From Nereocystis luetkeana (taxonomy: Eukaryota; Sar; Phaeophyceae; Laminariales; Laminariaceae), in assembly GCA_031213475.1 (NCBI GenBank), contig JARUPZ010000005.1, positions 3,263,732-3,327,731 on the forward strand: DNA of 64,000 nt, given 5' to 3'. The stretch's first letter is position 1. Each line of letters begins with the position of its first letter. The notes beneath the pieces are model-generated. The model saw only the letters and a list, made by a program, of their open reading frames with translations. It made no database searches and had not been told where the DNA came from. A program made the position numbers and the translations under genes. Below are positions 9,453 through 22,000 of the stretch, piece after piece.

Positions 9453-12400
9453 TCAAGCAAGTTCAACAAGAGCGCTCACGAACGTAAGAGGCTCCGTCTT
9501 CCGCGTGTTGATCTGCTGCTTAGGCCCCAGGCCCAGCGGGATCGGCCCGGGCTTCCCATCCTGGCACCCCTCCACGTACGCCAGCTGAGGGAGGAGATAT
9601 GAGGGGGTATGGATATCATGCGAGTTGACGCACGGACACCATTTCGCCAAAAAGTGTCACGCGCGCAAGGGTAAAACAGAGGCAGCCCATTTGGGTGTGT
9701 ACATTGCGATCGGGCACTTGGGAGGGAAGAGGGTGGGAGGGGGGGGGGGTACTCGATATTATGCGCGGCTGTAGTCGTATGATCATGAAGAGGAGGGGGG
9801 AGGCAGATGGAGGGGGGTGATGCATGCCGCACACACCGAACGGTGACTTCGATACGGCGGTCCTAATCTCGCACTTACGCAACCATACGAGCGAGGCCTA
9901 TCTCACGGCCATGTGTGAGCTTCCACCGCGGCTGCTGCTGCTGCTGCTGCCGCTTGCTTCCAAAGCCGAAAACGACACAAAAAAAACACAAAAAAAAAAC
10001 ACTGCAACAAAGACAACAACAAAAACATCTCAATCTTACGCCAACACATCCCAACCCAATCTAACCCAGTCCAGTCCAACCGGACCCAACCCAACCGAAC
10101 TAAATCCAACCCATTCCCGCAAACACGAGGAATGAAATCACCTGAGGCGGGACGACAATGCGCCGGGTTCCCCCGGCCTTCATGCCCCTGATTCCCTCGT
10201 CCAGACCTTTGATGGCTCGCTTCTCATCGCCGACCTGAACAAAAACGGGGAAGCGGGCAGAGCAGGAGGTCCGTCACCCTTCATCATGCATTCGCGTTGG
10301 AGCCACGCCATGCCGTGACATGCCGCGCTATTGATGTAGAGAGGACACTTTTTTCGTCGGCCCAAAGGTTTCACAGCTCGGATAGATCAGTTCAGATCAT
10401 CGACTCCTACCTTTTGGATCTAGCTAGACCTTTCAAGGCAGATAGATCATACATCACTCATCTGTACGATATGTATGATATGTAAGATTTCGCCCATGTT
10501 ACCGGGTGGGAGCCGTATTTTCTTGGGTTGGACCTGTACTGTTGCAGATCCAGCACAACGTCTCCTCTAATGGCAGGTGAGTATCTACTGTAGATCATGA
10601 TCTATCTGTAGATGATATATCTGTAGATGATCTTTTTTTTCTTTTTCTTTTTTCTCATCCCATTCATTATCTTCGCACATCTTCTTCTCTCTCTCCTTCC
10701 AACTCGTAACTCAGATCCGGGGTCATATAGCAGGCTCTTCTCCCCCCTTCCCGCTACGGTACGTGCCTTCATTTTTATCGCGAGAAGATTTAGCCTTTTC
10801 TTCCCTCGTCGACTCGCATCGAATTGTGCCTACCCACGCTGCAAGGCGCTCTCAACAATTGAATCCTTTTATATTTTTATTTTTGCAAATAAAGTCAAAG
10901 TCCGACCCACCTGGGGCTCGGACCCGGGACTCAAACAAGAAGAATTCGAGGTTAACCACTTGAACCACCGGGGCGTAGATGATCCATCTGTAGATGATCT
11001 ATATGTGGATAATACATCTGTAGATGATGTATCTGCAGACGATATATCTGATATATCTGTAGATGATGTTCTATCTGATCCATCTGTAGATGATGATCTA
11101 CCTGATCTATCTGTCGATGATCTAGCTGATATATCTGTACATGATCAATATGGTCAAGGTATGAAAGGTTTCTGACTGACGGAGGTCCTCAAGTTAGGAA
11201 CTATCCCATACCTGGTATGATTGAAATTTCGCTCGTACGTCTGCAACAAGATAGGAGAGCTGTCGCCACAGCAGTAGGAACTCGCGGAACAATACATTTG
11301 TAATTATCGTCAACTTGTGTGCATTGCTGAATGGTGGGGGCAGTAGATATTGCTGTCATCGACAATAACTAAGTTATAGGTCCGTGGTGAAAAGACAGGC
11401 TCCGAAAAATATATATGCGGAAGACGGTTTACGCCTCAAAAACTCGAAAGGCGCCTCTATTTGTCTTAAAACTATGAACCCTACAAATAGCATTCCTTTG
11501 AGCCAGGCAACAGCTTGTGATATGTCTAGGTCAGAATGATTACTGCACTGAAGTCCTTCAAATGATCTCTGCTCGCGGGACACGCTCGATACGCCTCGGT
11601 AAGTGGTTTTGGTATTTCAGGTATGGGCGTTCGGTACAGTCAGTGCATATACGTATATTGTATGCGCCCACGGTCGGTCAGGGGTGTCCGCCTGTACGCA
11701 TGCGAACAAACCAAAGAAACGAACCGAACCACCCCCCGCACAACTTACCCACACAAACGAAAGCAAAAACGAAAACAACCAAGAACCAAGAACCGAACCA
11801 ACTAACCAGCGAAACAAAAACAACAAACAAAAATAACATTGTACCTAAGATAGGGATTACCACTTTTTTATGCCCCAATGTCTTTCTGACTAACTATTAC
11901 GGGGGACCATAGTTAACAGGACCTATGGTACACATAAAAACCTATATGTTGAACCATTTTTATCAACAATATTTGATCCTGTTAACTATGGCCCCCCGTA
12001 ATTGTAACATGCCTCAGCTGACGAAAACCACACCGCCCAGCAGCATTGTTCTTTCGTCTTTCCTGTCAATTTTCGCCATTTACCTACAGTATTGGTTCAT
12101 TGGATTGACCGCTCATTTCTTTTCAAAGAGCCATCATTTTTTTTAAATGAGGTACCACTATGCCCCTTGAAATCAGAAACGTTTTTATGCAGCAAATCCA
12201 TCCAAACGGTCACTATTTTCCGGGACAGACAGTTACGGACCTTCTCGAGGGAGGAAGGAGCCCCAGCAGAAAATATTGGTTCGTCGTACAGTACTGTAGG
12301 CGCGAGAGAAATGCCGTACCACGCTGTCGGCAACAAGTCTCTCACCCTAAAGATGAAGGGCTCGCCCCCTCCCTCGGTGGAGGAGCTGACGTAGTACCCG

Positions 12401-15400
12401 TTGGACCGTCGCATCACCCATTTCAACGTCACGCCCTTGCCGGACTCCGCGGCCGCACCCTCCCCGACAGCAATGTCGGCGATCTGAACCCTAATAAAGT
12501 AAAAGTAGCCACACCCGCGAGTAGAAAGGGGTAGGGGTGGACGGGGGGCGTGAGGTGGAAAGCGGTAGGGGTGGGCGGGGGGCGTGAGGTGGAGGGGTGT
12601 ACTCGATGTCATGCATCCTGCATTGCCGTAGTCGTATGACCCTGCCGGGCGTGCGGGGGGGTGGGGTTTAAGGGGGGTATTAGGAGGCCTTGAGGGGGGG
12701 GGGCGTGGGAGGGGTGGGGTAGGGTGGGGTGGGGTGGAGTGTGGGGATAAAATGGTGTCAGGGTGTAAGCTCACCCTGAAGGAAGGACGGTGAAGGGAGG
12801 AATGCTCCCTCCGTTTCCGCTCTGCTGCAAGGGCTTCACAGGGTCATCTGCAAGGGCGACAGGGGATAACAAAGGGGGTTAGTTCACCAAGGGAAGCGGG
12901 AGGAGCGGCGGGGCAAGGGGGGGGGGGGAGGGGTAGGGGTCACACTCGAAAAGCCAGCACTTAAGCCCGGTCACTTCCGATTTCCGTTAGGCTCCAAACC
13001 CACTTCCATTTTTTCTGTTGGGCGTACCGTCACATCGCCGGACAATTCTCTGGAAAGTCGGGGTGTGGGCTTGAGGCATCGGGGCACTAGGCCTGGCCAG
13101 CCATCATAGCTACTCTCAAAAGACTCGCTCGAACAGTCATGCACGGTGGGAGGTCGAAGGGAGCCGAAAGAATAAATCAAAATAACGACTACAGCACCCC
13201 CGGTCATGCAACACATCATGGGACGCTGATACCACAGCAAGTATGACAATATAGGCGGATGATACAGGTTACGGCGCGTACGGACGTTCACACCGCGTAG
13301 CAGATGTCAGTATGATATTGAACACACGATTCATGAGACCGCGCACGCCTCAAGGTTGTTTTTGGTTGACGTGCCCGGCTTTTATACGGGTCCCTTTGAG
13401 GTTGCACCTCTTCCTTCGAGGTTACCACTCTTCTTTCCAGCTTAGGACCCTTCAAGGTGACAAATCGTCGAGGTAAGTTATAGCGTCGAACCTCGAAGAA
13501 CTCTCGAGGCTGTAGTCCTTGCTCCGAGATACAACCCTTCCTTCGAGGTTGTACCCCTTCCCTCGAAATAGGTTATGGCCCTTCGAGGTAGCATGACCCT
13601 TTGGTAAGCCGTCGAGGTAGGATAACCCTTTAAACCCTCCGAGGTGCAGTGGGGTACTACTAATCACCTTGAAGACTTTTCGGGAGATAAAAAACAGCCT
13701 GCCACGAGAAAAACCGGTTGGAACTAGCGCGGCCAGTACTAGAGGACAAGACCGTATTCTACTGTATATAACACCACGTTTATTAGCTTGATACGGGGTG
13801 GTCTTAAAAATGGATATCCCACTGCTGTAGGTAATAAGCCTTCCAGGTGGGGTCTAAACCTTCGAGTTATAACCGTTTGACTCTTATATATTCATGGCCA
13901 TAAGGTGCAATCCTTCTACTAATAGTAATAGGATTCAGAGGGAAAAAGTGACAAAAAAAAGTGCTGGTATGACCAATGAGAATCTAGACAGCGTCGGCCA
14001 CACGCAATGCCAGGTACCTGGTACGCCTCAAGGAATTAGGGGGGGTAGGAGGTGCCAGACATAGCAACATCCGAACTACAGCAGTGCCTACCGCAAGGAG
14101 TGCCAGCAGTTGTACGCACGACACCCGCGCGCAGCATGATGAAAACAAAACACATACCAGGTACCAGGTACCAAATACTCGTGCAGTACATATACTCCAA
14201 GTACACCAGGTGTATAAATACATAGATACCGTGCTGCTGTTTGGTGCGTTCGCGTGATCACACTGGGAATGTTGCTGTGTATGAGAGGCCGCACCGTCCA
14301 AAGATATTGGTCGGTTTACGTGTGTCCCTCAAGGGTTTACCGGCACAATTCAATGCTGATTGTTAGGGGTGTTGGATATCGTATCGGAAATATCGATCTA
14401 TCGAAACATCCGAACTCTGATACCTGGTATATATCGTACGAAGTATATCTCGTATATATTATACCAGGTATGTAAATCGGAAGTGTGTTCTGGTATACAG
14501 ATCTTGACATCAGACTGTCAGTATACCCTATCGAACGCCTCTAGCCCTCCATCCCCTGCCATCCCCGTTGCTTTTACTCTGACATCATACTGAACGAACG
14601 TTACGAACGTATATATACATCGATATACCAGGTACAACCAAGGCGTCGAATGTCGAAATGGTATCATGTCGACTTGATTTTTCGTTCATGTACAGGAACA
14701 AGTATCGGCATCGTGTACATGTCGTATCGAAGCGTCGAAGTATCGCGCCCGATTTTCGTTTGTTACCCACCAATATCATAATATCATAACATAGTTAACT
14801 GTTTCGAGACAGCACCCACGTTTTTGGGGTGCGCAGTATTCATATTCAAGACCTGCTACGTATATACGTACTATTAATACTAACTGCATTCCGATTTTCG
14901 GAGTACTCGTACAGTACGTACGTAGGGTATGTTTTCTTTCATGCTACTGTTGGTATACCGGTCGCCCCGGTGGTTCAAGTGGTTAACATCGAATTCTACT
15001 TGTTTGAGTCCTGGGTTCGAGCCCCAGGTGGGTCGGACTTTGACTTTATTTGCAAAAATAAAAAAGGATTCAATTGTTGAGAGCGCCTTGCAGCGTGGGT
15101 AGGCACAATTCGATGCGAGTCGACGAGGGAAGAAAAGGCTAAATCTTCTCGCGATAAAAATGAAGGCACGTACCGTAGCGGGAAGGGGGGAGAAGCGCCT
15201 GCTAAGTGACCCCGGATCTGAGTTACGAGTTGGAAGGAGAGGGAGAAGAAGATGCGCGAAGATAATGAATGGGATGAGAAAAAAAAAAAAAAAAAACAGT
15301 ACCAGGGTACGCAGGGGTACACAGAAAAACGTTTCACACCTCGGGTAGATCATCTACAGATCATCTACAGATCACTTGACGATCTAGATCTTCCTGGGCA

Positions 15401-15796
15401 GATAGTTACCCTATTCCGGATTTCGTATGATCTAGCTCGTGTAGCCGGGCGGGACCTCGTATAATCTGCATGATCTATTGCTGTAGCACGTGTTTCCTGG
15501 GTTGGGTGATCTGTCCTACAAGGCAGATCCTGCACAACCTCTCACAACGGCAAATGAGGAACTAGATCATCTACTGCAGATAGATAGATCATGAGCAGTC
15601 CATCCCAAGTGTGAAACTGTTATTAAAGTGCTGCACCAGGCAAAAGGGTCACCATCTCACCGTCCGGAAGCTTCATCACGGGCGCTTTGGCCGCGGCCCC
15701 GAGGGTCGAACAAGTCCACGCCGAGCCGCCCGCCAAACACGCCTCGGCAACACGACGAACCACATCTCCGCGCGTCTCTCCGCGTGGTGCCACGGC
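9453..15796 (-). CDS. FKBP-type peptidyl-prolyl cis-trans isomerase, multi-exon
   Basis: Predicted prolyl isomerase. Minus-strand exons read 15796-15661, 12847-12775, 12490-12346, 10234-10142 and 9584-9453, the last ending in TGA. Every junction has GT-AG ends and the phases agree (1, 2, 0, 0), giving 192 residues without the N-terminus. The fold is read from LPSGVQIADIAVGEG, then RRSNGYYVSSSTEGG, FIFRVGDEKRAIKGLDEG, GIRGMKAGGTRRIVVPP and LAYVEGC, ending with GPGPIP-like and QQINTR blocks typical of plant and algal FKBPs. Several active-site aromatic positions of FKBP12 are replaced, so catalysis is not assured. Plant and algal proteins of this subtype are often plastid or thylakoid-lumen proteins, but no targeting peptide can be assigned here; a hydrophobic candidate exon lies at 17257-17416. 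Introns hold SINE, MITE and poly-C repeat insertions. Confidence 0.85.
9738..9795 (-). repeat. Short poly-C repeat upstream of the last FKBP exon
   Basis: On the minus strand CATACGACTACAGCCGCGC, ATATCGAGTACCCCC; about 150 nt before the acceptor at 9585. Confidence 0.65.
10377..10585 (+). repeat. Dispersed GATC-rich repeat, copy A
   Basis: Contains AAGGCAGATAGATCATAC, ATATGTATGATATG, TTGGGTTGG and CAGATCCAGCACAACGTC. Related copies at 15330-15600 and 35825-36035 (plus) and at 23485-23640 and 16495-16590 (minus). Confidence 0.7.
10633..10974 (-). mobile_element. tRNA-derived SINE, full-length copy with 10-bp target duplication
   Basis: Reverse-orientation copy of the element at 14961. Poly(T) at the left, tRNA-like head at the right. 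Flanked by GTAGATGATC at 10623-10632 and 10975-10984. The surrounding DNA is itself a GATGATC-type repeat, so the duplication is likely but not certain. Confidence 0.85.
11894..12003 (+). mobile_element. MITE copy 4, in an FKBP intron
   Basis: 110 bp, CTATTACGGGGGACCATAG at the left end and GGCCCCCCGTAAT at the right. Confidence 0.9.
12596..12650 (-). repeat. Short poly-C repeat upstream of the FKBP exon at 12490
   Basis: On the minus strand GGTCATACGACTACGGC and GACATCGAGTACACCCC, about 105 nt before the acceptor. Confidence 0.7.
13385..13645 (+). repeat. Degenerate repeat of CTTCGAGGT words
   Basis: CTTCGAGGT and close variants occur about 15 times with spacing of roughly 12-25 bp. Confidence 0.75.
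13900..14960. other. Gene-free stretch rich in GGTACC palindromes
   Basis: No exon recognised. Contains several ACCAGGTACCAGGTACC-like words (14157-14172, 14443-14470, 14627-14640). Confidence 0.5.
14961..15296 (+). mobile_element. tRNA-derived SINE, full-length copy
   Basis: The head carries Pol III A-box-like (TGGTTCAAGTGG) and B-box (GGTTCGAGCCCC) sequences in a tRNA-like arrangement. A body shared with three other copies follows, ending in an 18-nt poly(A) at 15279-15296. Target duplication is not clear. Confidence 0.85.
15330..15600 (+). repeat. Dispersed GATC-rich repeat, copy B
   Basis: Same block order as copy A, starting TTTCACACCTCGG; directly follows the SINE at 14961. Confidence 0.7.
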
Positions 15797-15824
15797 CTGG
15801 CGGGCGGATACATAGACACGGGTC

Positions 15825-15897
15825 GCCAATCGCAAGGGGGGGACGAGTCGTACGTAGACACGGGTCGCCAATCGCAAGGGGGGGACGAGTCGTACGG
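15825..15897 (+). repeat. Tandem duplication of about 36 bp
   Basis: Two perfect copies containing ACACGGGTCGCCAATCGC and GGGGGGACGAGTCGTACG, just upstream (minus sense) of the FKBP exon at 15796. Confidence 0.85.
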
Positions 15898-16211
15898 GGG
15901 CGGGAAGTTACAGCGCAGCATGGCGGAGCATATACTCGAGTACTCGTACTGCTGCGCGCTCTCCGTATCACACGAATACGTACATATGTGGCTACGTATG
16001 ACAACACCGAGACGCTTGGGTGCGACGATGTGCAGCAGTCGTGCAATACTTGGTACTATCGAGCAGTTACTAGTAGTGTCGGCTCTCTCGTAAAAAAGAC
16101 TGAAATCAGATGTCAGGCCAACAGCCTTACGCTGGCGGAGCGAGAGGGGGATGCTCGGAGATACAATTTCAGTGTATCGGTACACTTTACTGTAACTAGA
16201 GTAGACGGTGA

Positions 16212-16385
16212 GCGCTCGCATCGAATTGTGCCTGCCCACGCCGCAAGGCGCTCTCAACAATTGAATCATTTTTATTTTTATTTTAGCAAATAAAGTCAAA
16301 TAATGTCCGACCCACCTGGGGCTCGAACCCAGGACTCAAACACAAGTAGAATTCGAGGTTAACCACTTGAACCACCCGGGGCGAC
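16212..16385 (-). mobile_element. tRNA-derived SINE, tail missing
   Basis: The tRNA-like head and first half of the SINE body are present. The poly(A) half is absent, an unusual truncation for a retrotransposed SINE. Confidence 0.8.
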
Positions 16386-16494
16386 CGGCTGTAGATCAAA
16401 ACCTGCCCTTTTACTGTAGTACTGTTAGGGTTGCAGTCCCGTTCTGGGGGCAAAATACTTAGAATTTGAGTGGTTTGTCCCCTTTTAATAACAA

Positions 16495-16590
16495 AAACTG
16501 CAGTCCTGAAGGGTAAAGAGATGTTGCGCAGGATCTGTATTATACAAAAAGTATAGATGATCTGTATCCAGCACAGATCCAAACCAGGAA
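16495..16590 (-). repeat. Dispersed GATC-rich repeat, short copy E
   Basis: Reverse fragment carrying GTGCTGGATACAGATC and CAGATCCTGCGCAACATC. Confidence 0.55.
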
Positions 16591-17256
16591 GCAAGTATAT
16601 TTGTTTTTTTCGGGGCACTGCCGCGACAGCAGTGCCCATCGCGTATGCCGCGGTAACCCACGGGAGTGCCAACGAGTTGTTGTCTGCATTTTGACATTGG
16701 AGTACAAGTGTACGAGTAATTCTTGTAGCAAAGTTGAGCTGCCGGTCAGGGGTACAAGGGGTGGAAAGCAGTTACTGGTAGTTGACAAGGCGAACGCAGG
16801 CTCCCATCGTTTCACGGCGTCTCGCCGCGTCGCCCGCGGAATCTGTGCAAGGTTCGAGTTACATGTCGTATCATGCTGTTGAAGCATTAGGAGGCGTGCT
16901 GGATCATCCTGCTGTATAGCATAAGGAGGTGTGCTGGTGTGACCGCGTGACCTGAGTCTGTACGTTGTATCACACTGCTGTACCCGGTACCAGGTACCTG
17001 GTACCTGGTACATGGAATGCCATCAACTTGATGCGTACGCAATGCCTGTACTATCATTACTCGTACACCCAGTCAGTGACATGAGGCGCAACGTAGAGGT
17101 CAAAGGAACGCCCATGAGCTCTAGAGCTGTACGCAGTAAAGCTATATACGTACCAGTACCAGGTACCTGCATGTGCCTGCCCTCTCTGCCAGTCCTGTGC
17201 TCACAGCAGTAGTATCAGCTCTACAAGGTACGAGGTACGTGGCACGAGCACTGTAC

Positions 17257-17416
17257 CTCGCGGTGCTCCTGCTGACAGTCCATCGCAAGCGCTACCGCTG
17301 TGGGGCGAGCCACGGAGCGAGGGAGTGCCATGTGCGGAAGCAGCGCTTGCGTGATGAGAGGGGAGAAGACGATAGCGCCGAGAGCCCATTGCATCATCGT
17401 GCTTGAACACACCTCG
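17257..17416 (-). CDS. Candidate upstream exon of the FKBP gene (hydrophobic N-terminal segment)
   Basis: A 160-nt open stretch on the minus strand, bounded by an acceptor (tgctcag) and a donor (GAG followed by GTACAG). It ends in phase 0, which fits the first confident FKBP exon at 15796. It encodes a helix-like hydrophobic run (MMQWALGAIVFSPLITQALL) followed by an ALA-MD sequence that could be a processing site. This would suit a membrane or lumenal targeting region. Phase agreement has a one-in-three chance of being accidental, and no homology is recognised, so the link to the FKBP gene is tentative. Confidence 0.3.
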
Positions 17417-17949
17417 CTGAGCAAGACGGAGATAAAGCAAGCTGCTGCGTTGCTGCGTTGCTGCGTTGCTGCGTCGATCGTCGATCGTCGATCGCAACAT
17501 TGAAACATGATCGGCGTTATAGTTATGTTGGAAGGCTTTTTCATAAAAATATTATCAACCCCGAACCCCGGCGGTTGTGTTGTTGCTACGCGGTTCGGAT
17601 CGGAGCAGAGCGGGTACAGCGGAGTCGAAGGATATCCCATCTCCCACCACAAGCACGACCCCGCCCTCGCCGGCGGGAATGCGCGTGATACTCCACCCAA
17701 AAGGCACCTCATCACGTCGGCTCATAGGTTGCCGAGCACAGCGAACTGCTATGGATACATGGATACAGCAGCATGACACAACTTTCAAAATTCACCGCAT
17801 TTTCGGTTTTTGTAACTGTAAAGAAGCAAAAAGGCTGTTAAACTGTTCGTCTCGAGTACCTCTTCGTCGTACCGACCGATCCACTCACAGCTCCACCGTT
17901 GGCAATCGCATTGCATTGATCATTGATTGCCCCCCCCGTCTGGCTCTGC

Positions 17950-18445
17950 GCTGTCACACCAGCCTTCAGCTTCGGCATATGTAGCACGTTGCATGAATGA
18001 ACCCAGACTGGGACGATGCCGTGCCATCGTGGCGACAATCGAAAACACGACACATCCCGAGCGCCTCGTCCTCTATGCCTGGCAGGGCGGCCACGGCAAG
18101 CACAGGACAACTGCGCCAATGGGCCACTACCACCGCTCCGCTTAACGGCAGCAGCAGGAGCGGCGGCGACATTCCGCGACGCAACGAGGGGGCAGTAGCA
18201 GCAACGGCTCCGATGACGGCGTTGTCGAACACAGGACGGGGGGTGCGAGGGTCCCATTCCATCCAGGGGCTCGCCACGGTTGGCCTCGGAAATTTCAAGA
18301 TTGGTGCGCTGCACGACATGATCCAGGCGGAGTTGCCGCATGGAGAAGATGATGGCGGCTTCTTTCCTGGTGGACTTGGCGTCCCCGACAGTTTCAAAGG
18401 TGAAGCAACAACCCCTTTGTCGGTGTACTGCTGTACGTTGATAGT
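17950..18445. other. Coding-like GC-rich stretch, strand and gene unresolved
   Basis: Both strands are open over most of this stretch and both show GC-rich third positions. On the minus strand the segment around 18270-18420 reads like ordinary protein (RQLRLDHVVQRTNLEISEAN). On the plus strand a reading ends at a strong GTGAGT donor at about 18450, but its phase does not fit the next plus-strand exon at 19006. It could be an upstream exon of either neighbouring gene, or neither. No family is recognised. Confidence 0.3.
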
Positions 18446-19005
18446 CACGTGAGTGGAGGCGTGGGGGGATTGCTCGTGAGTCCTTTGGTCGATGCGGAGG
18501 AGTGCCACTACTAAAGTACTGTACTCCAAAGCATTCTGGGATACAGTAATGATTACACCCCCCAAGTGTTACATCCAAGTACTGTAGATTGTTTGGTGAC
18601 GAGGTTCATGCGTATTTTCACCTCCGCAACAGGCACCGGTCTGCACATCGCTTCGTTCTCTAACGAGCTTCAACACGTAGATAGATCACGGGAAACGACA
18701 ATATCACGTACGTATGTACCTCATACCTGGTAGTCGTATCAAGCCTATGTGTTCATGCCATAGGCTGCAACCATGCAACCTTTGCCTTTAGTGGGGCGAT
18801 ACTCTGGCTGGATCCAGTTGCGTCAAACGCTGCCGACAAAATCAACCCCCCCAAAAGGGCTGAATCACACCAGTGCGATTACTACGCCGTGCTGCAATTA
18901 TATCCTAAGGTACATGGTCGATTGCGCCTCGTCGTGCGTACATCCTACGACGACGCGACCACGTTCTGTGCGCTGTTTACGTGCTGTCCATGTATGCATT
19001 TTCAG

Positions 19006-22000
19006 GTCTAGACCCAGAAGAGCACCGACCACCCCCCAAGCTCTTCGCGTGGGACCAAGACCGAGGGAAGCGGTCTGAACGGCCAGAACAAACCCCGTCT
19101 CCGAATTCAAGCCCGACCTCTGGCAACTCCCTCGGCGTTGGGCAAGGGCAAAACTCCCCAGGCCTTCCCGGAATCCGCCGCTCGGCTTCGGCGGTAGACC
19201 GTCCGTCCACCACGGTGGCCGGGATCAAACGCAAGGGGTTGACGACCACGGGAGGCGAAGCGTTCGGCCTTGGAGGTCCCCGTGGTGGTGGCGGTGGTGG
19301 TGGGGGTCGGCGGAAAGCATCTGCGCAAGGAGCCGCGCCCCCCACTGGCCTGAAGAACAACTACTCGGCGGTGCGGGGAACGGAGGGTACGTGGCAGTTC
19401 ATCGCCCGGGCGAAAAGCGTGCGGGAGACGCCCGTGTCTCGAGGAGACGCCCTCGGACTCGTCCGGGAGTTTGAGGCGGCGATGGCCGTGATAGACGACC
19501 AGGGGGGCGGGGCAGAAGGTCAGGAAGGGGCCTTCACGAGCCCCATGCAGAACGACATGCACGCGCTGCATCACGAGGTCGGCAGGAATTTTGGTTCGCG
19601 TGCGGCCGTCGTGGAGGCGGTTCAGATTATGGATTGCGGGCGTGGGGGCGGCGGGGGCGGGGGAAGGGGCTCGAGGGGTGGCCCAGGGGCAAATAAGGGT
19701 CAGAGGCGAGACATAGACGAGAGGAAGTCTACCACGGAGCAGGACGAAGAGATTTTCAAAGAGTGCGAGGACGAGTGCCTGGACGTGAAAAATGCGGGGC
19801 CCCTCGGTCTTACAGGGGAGTGGGTACGGTCTGCGATAGGCATGGGTCCAGACGGGTGGGCCACCGCTCAGCGCACTCTCGGAGGGTGTCTATTCGAGCA
19901 GAAGTGGCTGGACCTGACGTGCGGGGAGCTCTGCGAACAGGTGTCCGTCATGTGCCTCCCCCACGGACAGTTGCTGCAGGAGATGCGTCGACGAAATGCC
20001 TCGGCGTTCAACCGCCTGCACGGGCTGTACAGCGACTGCTTGTGGACGCTGGACAGATGCGTCGCGAGCGTGCTGGAGGGAAGAAGGGAGAGAAAAAGAG
20101 CGGAGGAGGAGTGGACCCGGAAGCTCGCGGCCACCTGCGCTGACTATGAGGCGAAAATAAAGGCTATCCGTGATAGCCGCGGTTCGGAAGAACAGGAGCA
20201 GGCCCGAGCCAAGAGAGAGGCGAAGGCGCAGGTGGATAGGATGGGAGACACCCTTCGCACCCTCAATGGTATATTCAAGACCATGCAGGCGGACGGCAAG
20301 GCTATGACCGAGGTCGAGCTTAAGGACCGGTGCAGGGCGCTGGAGCACGAACTGGCCTCGCGAAAGGAGGAGATGCGCAACCTGAGACGGTTGAAAGAGA
20401 AACACCTGGCGGCGGAGGCGGAGATACAGCAGGTCAAGCGAGAGCTTGAAAACACGAAGCTTCAGGCGGCCAAGGTCACGGAAGAGATGGAGCGGCGGCA
20501 GTCGCTTGTGAAGGAGCTCATGGACAACGAGGCTAAGAGGCTTACCGAGATCGAGGCGATGAAGGCCGGCAACGACACCGTGGGATACCGAGACGATGAC
20601 GACGATGAGGAGGGTAAAGACCGCGACGAAGACCAACCACGAGCGGAAAAGGGCTCAAAAAAGAAGAAGGCTAAACGCAAGCAAAATAACAAGAGGGGCG
20701 GGGGAGGGGGCACAACAACCCCATCGATGGGCCACGATCCGAGTAGTAAAGCTTCCAGCAACTTGGACGGAGGAGTGGGAGGAGGAAATAAAGGAGGGGG
20801 AGGGGGAGACGAGTCGGGGGCAGGAGCCAGCGATGACGATGAGGACGACGAGGAGGAGATAGGATCGTCCGTCCTATGCATCAAGTGCCGTAAGGCCCTC
20901 GATGACCTGAGCAACATTGCCGACGCGCTGGAGAAAGAGCGACAGTTGAAGGGCCAAACCCGGCTGCAGTGCCACGGGTACCGCCTTATGCTGCCCAACC
21001 TCAAGGGGTACCGGCCAGCGCGAACAGTGGCGTGGGTTCGGACGGTAATGCGCGCCATCTTGAGGGCCAAAATCTGGGACGACAGCGTCCTCCGCTACAA
21101 GCAAGACCTCCGCGTCCGCTTCCCCGAGTTTGTGTACACATGGTTTGAGCCTCCCCGGTCCCTCCTAGCCGCTACGAACTCAAGCGGTAAGTCTAAGCTC
21201 GTCGCGCAGGCGGACGATGACAGGTGGGGCCTGTACTACGGGGTGAAAGCGCTGGCGAGTGAGAGCGCGGAGGCCACTCTGTTCTGGCACGCTCTCAACG
21301 AGAGCAACGGAGAGGACTACCTTACCTTCCTAGTCTACTGCCTCGCCATCGTAGAAGGGACCGTTGGCTCCTTGTTGAGGGAGCAGTGGGGCGTTAGCGC
21401 CATTTGCACCGACCTGTACACGCTCAAAACCAAGATAGAAGAGTTTAAAACAGACACGCACCGAAAATCCTCCGGGGATGGTAGCAACGGTGCTGGGGGA
21501 GGGGGGAGGTTTGATGGCAACCACAGAGCAGGCGTCGGCGAGAAGGGGGGCGGGGGTGAAGGCGAGAAGGCAGAGCCGCTGGCCAGTGGCAGGGACGTCG
21601 TGTGGCTGCTCTCGAGCGACGCAATCGAAACCGTAGACCACGTTCTCGTTAAGGCGTTGGAGGACCAAAAGAGAAAAGTTATAGACGCGGCGAAGGCTAT
21701 CTCGGTGTCTTGCGAAGGTCGACTTCCTGGGCAAGACCCGTCGTCCACCTGCGTAGACCTGTTCCTGTTCCTGCGCATAATGCTGCACTCGTTCAAGGAG
21801 GAACAGGTCAACCGCCGCGCCGCGGTGAGGCTCATGTTTGAGACCGCGGCGACGGGCGTCCTGACGGACAGCACCCCCATCTACGGTGACGGAAGGGTGG
21901 ACCAGAGCGCTCTCGCGGCCGCCGAGACGGTGTACGACAGCCTCCTCAACGAGAGCAAGGCCACCGTCGACCTCCCCCAGTTTATGGCAATCGCACGCAC

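Noticed and set aside
19890-21880. Several minus-strand ORFs of 150-250 codons
   Set aside because: Shadows of the 3.3-kb plus-strand exon, which has the coiled-coil pattern and clean splice ends.
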